Of a stretch of DNA of 64,000 nucleotides, positions 60,173-64,000 are shown in pieces. The position numbers and the translations under genes are program-made. The stretch comes from an uncultured Victivallaceae bacterium (GTDB lineage: Bacteria > Verrucomicrobiota > Lentisphaeria > Victivallales > Victivallaceae), in NCBI GenBank assembly GCA_944389925.1, contig CALXOD010000061.1, positions 29,927 through 93,926 of the forward strand, in the 5' to 3' direction. Position 1 is the first letter of the stretch. The number at the start of each line of letters is the position of its first letter. The notes below the pieces were generated by a model that was not told the origin of the DNA, searched no databases, and was given only the letters and a program-made list of their open reading frames with translations.

Positions 60173-61096
60173 ATGGATCGACGTGATTTTTTGAAGAGCG
60201 CCGCAGTGACCGGAGCCGCTTTAACCGTGATGGGAGGGTTGCCGGGGGCCCGTGCGTTTGCTGCCGAGTCGGATTCCGCGGGGGAGGCGCCGCTGCTGGT
60301 GGCTGTGACCAATGGCGAGCCGGAGGCGCTGCTGGATGCCGCCTTGAAGGAATTGGGGGGCTTGGAACAATTTGTGCCGCCCGGGAAAACCGTGGTAATC
60401 AAACCCAATATCGGCTGGCACCAGCCGCCGGAGATGGCGGCAGACACCAATCCAGAGCTGGTGGGGGCGTTGGTGAAACGGTGTTTGAATGCCGGTGCCG
60501 GCAAAGTATATGTATTTGACCATACCTGTGACAAGGATTGGCGGGGGTGTTACCGGGTCAGCGGCATCGAGGAGGCGGTGGAGAAGGCCGGCGGGGAAAT
60601 GGTCTGCGGGAATGTCAAGAGCGATTACCGGGAGGTGGAGGTTCCCCGTGGCAAGGTTTTGAAAAAGGCACTGATGCATCGACTGATTCTGGATGCGGAC
60701 GTATTCATCAACGTGCCGGTGCTGAAAAATCACGGAGGGGCAAAGTTAACCGCTTCTATGAAGAACCTGATGGGGATTGTCTGGGATCGTCAGGAATTTC
60801 ATCAGCTGGGGGTGCAGCAGGCGATCGCCGACTGGTTGACGGTGCGACGGCCGGATCTTAATATTCTGGATGCCTATCGGGCCATGCAGACCGGCGGACC
60901 GCGGGGGAACAAAGGGTCCCGGATCCTGCCGCTTCGGTCGCTGCTCGCATCGCGGGACATGGTGGCGCTGGATGTGGCGGGGGCGAAGATGCTGAACATC
61001 GATCCTGCCGTTGCCACGCACATTGCTGCTGCGGAAGCGTTGGGGCTGGGGACGGCGGATCTTTCCCGCGTGAATATTAAAAGGATCCGGCTCTGA
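60173..61096 (+). CDS. DUF362 protein with twin-arginine signal
   Basis: The 307-residue protein starts MDRRDFLKSAAVTGAALTVM, a Tat signal (RRDFLK), so it is exported folded. The body is DUF362: KTVVIKPNIGWHQPPEMAAD, then YRVSGIEEAVEKAGGEM, ADVFINVPVLKNHGGAKLTASMKNLMG and DAYRAMQTGGPRGNKGS. The biochemical function is unknown. It overlaps the membrane iron-sulfur gene by one base (TGATG), so a joint redox role in the periplasm is likely. No Cys cluster motif is seen in DUF362 itself. Confidence 0.87.
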   Translation: MDRRDFLKSAAVTGAALTVMGGLPGARAFAAESDSAGEAPLLVAVTNGEPEALLDAALKELGGLEQFVPPGKTVVIKPNIGWHQPPEMAADTNPELVGALVKRCLNAGAGKVYVFDHTCDKDWRGCYRVSGIEEAVEKAGGEMVCGNVKSDYREVEVPRGKVLKKALMHRLILDADVFINVPVLKNHGGAKLTASMKNLMGIVWDRQEFHQLGVQQAIADWLTVRRPDLNILDAYRAMQTGGPRGNKGSRILPLRSLLASRDMVALDVAGAKMLNIDPAVATHIAAAEALGLGTADLSRVNIKRIRL

Positions 61097-62604
61097 TGCG
61101 GCCCTTCCAGTGGTTTCGCGCCGGGCGGATTGTGATCAGTCTGGTGGTGCTGGGGGTGTTTCTTGCCGCATTCAGCGGACTTTTCCGGTCGGTGCAGGAG
61201 GTGGGTAAATCGCAACTGCTGCCGTCGTTGCTGCGTGGCGGCTGGGGCTGGGGAATTGCGGCGGCGATTCTGCTGACGACGTTTTTATGGGGACGCTGGT
61301 ATTGTTCCAGCCTCTGTCCACTTGGGACGTTGCAGGATATGGCGGGGTGGCTTGGGCGCAAACTGCGGTTGAATCGCGGTGGCGCCGCCTGGCCGAACCG
61401 GAGGGGCTGGCGTTACGGATTGCTGGGATTTTATTTTTCTGCAATGATTGGCGGCTTGATTCTGCCGTTGGCATTGCCGGATTCATTTGCGTTCTTCGGT
61501 CGAGTGGGGAATCTGCTGTTTCGCCCGGCACTGGTAGGACTCAATACGTTTTTGCGAACCCGCTGCGGTTGGGAATCTCTGACTCCGCTGGAATCCCACA
61601 ATCTGTCGACGGGGCTGGCGGCTGGGGCCGGACTGCTGATTGCGGCGTTACTGATTACGGCATTGCTGCGGGGGCGGGTATTCTGCAATTTCTTGTGTCC
61701 GGTGGGAGGGGTGCTGGGGCTGGTGGCGCGGTTTGCACGTTTCCCGCTGCGGCTGGACCGGGAACGGTGCGTCGGCTGCCGCCGGTGCGCGAACGTGTGC
61801 AAATCAAAATGTATTGACTTGGAAAAGAAAGTCATTGATTTCGAACGCTGTGTGCTTTGCGGGGATTGCGGCGCCGTTTGTCGGGTGAACGCCATCGGAT
61901 TCGGCGGCAAGGCACCGCAGCCGGAAGAACCGCCGGTTCCGGAGCGTCGGGAATTTCTGGCGACGGGTGCCGGTCTGGCGTTGGGGGCGGCGACGGCCGT
62001 GAGTTTGCGTCGAAACGTTCAGCGCACGCCCGATCCGATGCCGGTGATGCCGCCGGGTGCAGGGACGTTTGAGCATTTTCATTCCCGGTGTACCGGGTGC
62101 GGGCTCTGCATGGCGGCCTGTCCGGGGAAGACGCTGACGCCGGCCGGGCTGGAATACGGCTGGAGCGGGATGGGGCAGCCATATCTGTCGTTCCGGATCG
62201 GGAAGTGCGAGTTTGACTGTACCCGTTGTTCGAATATCTGTCCGAACGGAGCTTTGACCCCGTTGACGGTTGCCGCCAAGCAGCGGCGTCGGGTCGGCAT
62301 GGTGGAATATCTGAAGAACCGTTGTATCGTGGTGACCGATGGGAATGATTGCGGCGCATGCGCTGAACATTGTCCGACAGGTGCCTTGCAGATGGTGGCT
62401 TACCAGGGGGTATTGACCATTCCTTCTGTAATTCCGGAGCTGTGTATCGGTTGCGGCAGTTGTGAATACATTTGTCCGGCACTTCCGGAGAAAGCGATTC
62501 TGGTTCATGGCGTACCTTCGCAGACAGAGGCGGCAGATCCGGCTGCGGTTCTGAAGAAGACGGCGCCGGCATCAACAACCGAGAACTACGAATTCCCCTT
62601 CTGA
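61096..62604 (+). CDS. NapH/MauN-like membrane ferredoxin fused to a NapG-like domain
   Basis: The 502-residue protein has an N-terminal NapH-type part: helices near 10-30, 52-66, 107-125 and 172-190, with two Cys motifs (CSSLCP at 70-75, CNFLCP at 197-202). Two ferredoxin clusters follow (CVGCRRCANVC near 225, CVLCGDCGAVC near 252). At 284-303 comes RREFLAT followed by a hydrophobic run, a twin-arginine-like segment, then four more clusters (near 332, 371, 419 and 450). This is the order of NapH plus NapG in one chain. It would carry electrons from the quinone pool across the membrane, perhaps to the DUF362 protein. Confidence 0.85.
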   Translation: MRPFQWFRAGRIVISLVVLGVFLAAFSGLFRSVQEVGKSQLLPSLLRGGWGWGIAAAILLTTFLWGRWYCSSLCPLGTLQDMAGWLGRKLRLNRGGAAWPNRRGWRYGLLGFYFSAMIGGLILPLALPDSFAFFGRVGNLLFRPALVGLNTFLRTRCGWESLTPLESHNLSTGLAAGAGLLIAALLITALLRGRVFCNFLCPVGGVLGLVARFARFPLRLDRERCVGCRRCANVCKSKCIDLEKKVIDFERCVLCGDCGAVCRVNAIGFGGKAPQPEEPPVPERREFLATGAGLALGAATAVSLRRNVQRTPDPMPVMPPGAGTFEHFHSRCTGCGLCMAACPGKTLTPAGLEYGWSGMGQPYLSFRIGKCEFDCTRCSNICPNGALTPLTVAAKQRRRVGMVEYLKNRCIVVTDGNDCGACAEHCPTGALQMVAYQGVLTIPSVIPELCIGCGSCEYICPALPEKAILVHGVPSQTEAADPAAVLKKTAPASTTENYEFPF

Positions 62605-62635
62605 AAACCGGCGACGGAAAACGGCGTGAAACGGA

Positions 62636-62664
62636 TTGCAGGAACGCCGTTATGCGTGTATATT
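62636..62664 (+). promoter_or_regulatory. Candidate promoter of prfB
   Basis: TTGCAG (62636-62641) and TATATT (62659-62664) are separated by 17 bases, about 53 bases before the prfB start. It fits the pattern of the other promoters in the window. Confidence 0.5.
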
Positions 62665-62716
62665 ATTCAATATTTTACAAAAAAGCGAAGCAAGCGAAAG
62701 TGCAGAAGAGTATTCT

Positions 62717-63820
62717 ATGATGACCATCGATGAACTTCAGGCCCATGAACGATCCATGCGCGAGCGGATTGACCACCTCGGAGAATATCTCGGTGTCGCT
62801 GCCCGGCGTACCGAAATGGAGCAGATCGAAGCGAAGATGGCCGCACCCGATTTCTGGGATCACAAGGAAGATGCCCAGAATACGGTTGCGGCGCTCAGCT
62901 CCTGCCGCAATATCGTGGAGCCTTATGACCGTCTGGTTCGGGAGATCGATGATTTTGCCGTGAATGTGGAATTTGCGGCGGAGGACGCGGAACTGGCACA
63001 GGAGGCGGAGAACACGTTTTGGAAACTGAGCAAAGCGCTGGACCGGTTGGAGATCCTCAGTTTTCTTTCGGGGCAGTTTGACCGATGCAATCTTTATTTT
63101 TCGGTGCATGCCGGTGCCGGCGGGACGGAATCCTGTGATTGGGCGTCGATGTTGTTCCGATTGTACCGGCGCTATTTCGAACGGCGTGGCTGGCGGGATG
63201 AGATTATTGACTTTCAGCCCGGGGAAGAGGCGGGGATCAAAAGCGCAACACTGCGGGTGGAGGGCGAATTTGCCTTTGGCTACATGAAAGGGGAAAAGGG
63301 GGTACACCGGCTGGTGCGGATTTCTCCTTTCGACAGCAATGCACGGCGGCATACGTCGTTTGTGTCCGTGGATGTGTTTCCCGAGATCGACGATGAGATC
63401 GAAGTGGAAATTGACGAAAGTGAATTGCGCATCGATACCTATCGCTCCAGTGGTGCCGGAGGCCAGCACGTTAACACCACGGACAGTGCGGTTCGAATTA
63501 CCCACCTGCCGAGCGGGATTGTCGTCTGCTGTCAGAATGAGCGTTCCCAGCACAAAAATCGCGCTACTGCCATGAAAATGCTGAAGGCAAAACTGTATGA
63601 GCTGGAGCAGGAGAAGAAGCGCGCCGCGGCGGATGCTATCCGCGGGGAGAAGGTCGAAAATGGTTGGGGGAGCCAGATTCGTTCGTATGTTCTGCAACCC
63701 TATCAGATGGTCAAGGATTTGCGGACTGATGTGGAAACCAGTGACACGGCAGGTGTGCTGGACGGGGACATCGATGAATTTATCGAAGCCTATTTGAAGG
63801 GTGTCCGGAAGGGGGAATGA
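62717..63820 (+). CDS. prfB: Peptide chain release factor 2
   Basis: RF2 ends translation at UGA and UAA. The 367-residue protein has the stop-codon-reading tripeptide SPF in VRISPFDSNARRHTS and the GGQ catalytic motif in SSGAGGQHVNTTDSAVRI. RF1 would have PxT, so this is RF2. The N-terminal helices are LGEYLGVAARRTEMEQIEAK and APDFWD. The usual in-frame UGA with programmed +1 frameshift near codon 25 is absent: the frame is continuous from the ATG. The ATG at 62717 has a weak site. It carries its own promoter and terminator. Confidence 0.95.
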   Translation: MMTIDELQAHERSMRERIDHLGEYLGVAARRTEMEQIEAKMAAPDFWDHKEDAQNTVAALSSCRNIVEPYDRLVREIDDFAVNVEFAAEDAELAQEAENTFWKLSKALDRLEILSFLSGQFDRCNLYFSVHAGAGGTESCDWASMLFRLYRRYFERRGWRDEIIDFQPGEEAGIKSATLRVEGEFAFGYMKGEKGVHRLVRISPFDSNARRHTSFVSVDVFPEIDDEIEVEIDESELRIDTYRSSGAGGQHVNTTDSAVRITHLPSGIVVCCQNERSQHKNRATAMKMLKAKLYELEQEKKRAAADAIRGEKVENGWGSQIRSYVLQPYQMVKDLRTDVETSDTAGVLDGDIDEFIEAYLKGVRKGE

Positions 63821-63834
63821 GGGTGATTGTGATC

Positions 63835-63863
63835 GCGCGCCCGGTGCTGGGTGCGCTTTTTTT
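63835..63863 (+). terminator. Rho-independent terminator after prfB
   Basis: GCGCGCCC (63835-63842) pairs with GGGTGCGC (63849-63856) with one G-T pair. Seven T follow at 63857-63863. Confidence 0.85.
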
Positions 63864-63916
63864 ATGTAGGGATAGGGGGGAAATTGAAGAAAAATGAAAA
63901 AAAGTTTAAAATTGAT

Positions 63917-63944
63917 TTGCAAAAAACCAGAACGCTGCTAAATT
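63917..63944 (+). promoter_or_regulatory. Candidate strong promoter at the window edge
   Basis: TTGCAA (63917-63922) and TAAATT (63939-63944) are separated by 16 bases and preceded by A/T tracts from about 63880, like an UP element. No start codon or ribosome site is apparent in the remaining 56 bases, so it may drive a stable RNA or a long leader. The target lies outside the window. Confidence 0.45.
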
Positions 63945-64000
63945 CTGATCCTGTCGCTGCGAGACGGCGGGGTTGCTACAGGAAAGCGGTTTGAAAAAAA

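Noticed and set aside
1..64000. tRNA genes, CRISPR arrays, insertion sequences, prophage genes
   Set aside because: I looked for cloverleaf arms, spaced identical repeats, transposase motifs and phage structural genes in all gaps and saw none; a covariance or profile search could still find short ones.

Overview
ORGANISM. The window looks like chromosomal DNA of a GC-rich, Gram-negative bacterium of the PVC group, most likely Lentisphaeria (Victivallis-like, Verrucomicrobiota). The pointers are a type II pseudopilin-like protein with the [16 protein letters not shown] segment and a C-terminal H...DG motif, placed beside a secreted beta-propeller and a GntR-type regulator. Others are many lipoproteins, an LptF/LptG permease, a TolC-type protein and paired SPFH proteins. 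This placement is inference from gene style, not a database match. Candidate promoters are sigma70-like (TTGNNN, 16-17 bp, TATAAT-like), and genes are often coupled by 4-base ATGA overlaps. I see no tRNA, rRNA, CRISPR array, insertion sequence or phage gene; only the last 80 bases hint at an RNA transcription unit. LAYOUT. 1-2.7 kb: 5' part of mfd (minus), diverging from a major sigma factor and rpsU. 2.9-6.1 kb (minus): FAH-family hydrolase, sodium:solute symporter, threonylcarbamoyl-AMP synthase. 6.3-10.2 kb (plus): small lipoprotein, recR, a GT-C-like membrane protein, an AmpG-like transporter. 10.3-17.2 kb (minus): SGNH hydrolase, aldo/keto reductase and a secreted DA1-like metallopeptidase, then a lipoprotein HtrA protease and a partner that has lost its catalytic triad. 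17.3-19.9 kb (plus): HD phosphohydrolase, a zinc-ribbon membrane protein, a C39-like lipoprotein with replaced catalytic residues, a GIN-domain protein. 19.9-22.7 kb (minus): pgl, zwf and a NifX/NifB-like protein. 23-24.7 kb: LptF/G permease and AMMECR1. 24.9-37.4 kb (plus): one long collinear run of three SPFH proteins, a His-rich P1B-type ATPase, an ABC-2 exporter, an unknown helical-repeat protein, a 26-codon ORF, a CNNM/CorC-type protein and a lipoprotein. 37.6-39.3 kb (minus): an FMN/iron-sulfur membrane protein and a membrane-anchored nitroreductase. 39.4-43.5 kb (plus): pseudopilin, beta-propeller and regulator behind a perfect consensus promoter. 43.7-55.9 kb: a surface-polysaccharide cluster with five glycosyltransferases, a GT-C enzyme, a flippase, a pyruvyl transferase and an FrhB-like/hexapeptide acyltransferase fusion. 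56.2-63.8 kb: TolC-like protein, gltX, def, DUF362, a NapH/NapG-like fusion and prfB. HOW THE GENES WORK TOGETHER. Most of the window serves the envelope: surface polysaccharide, LPS transport, outer-membrane export, periplasmic proteolysis and membrane-domain organisation. Two membrane redox modules feed electrons across the membrane. Housekeeping genes (mfd, sigma factor, rpsU, recR, tsaC, gltX, def, prfB, zwf, pgl) are interspersed. The most unusual features are the SPFH/P1B-ATPase/ABC run with its micro-ORF, the protease/pseudoprotease pair, the secreted DA1-like peptidase, the inactive-looking C39 lipoprotein and two unusual redox fusions.
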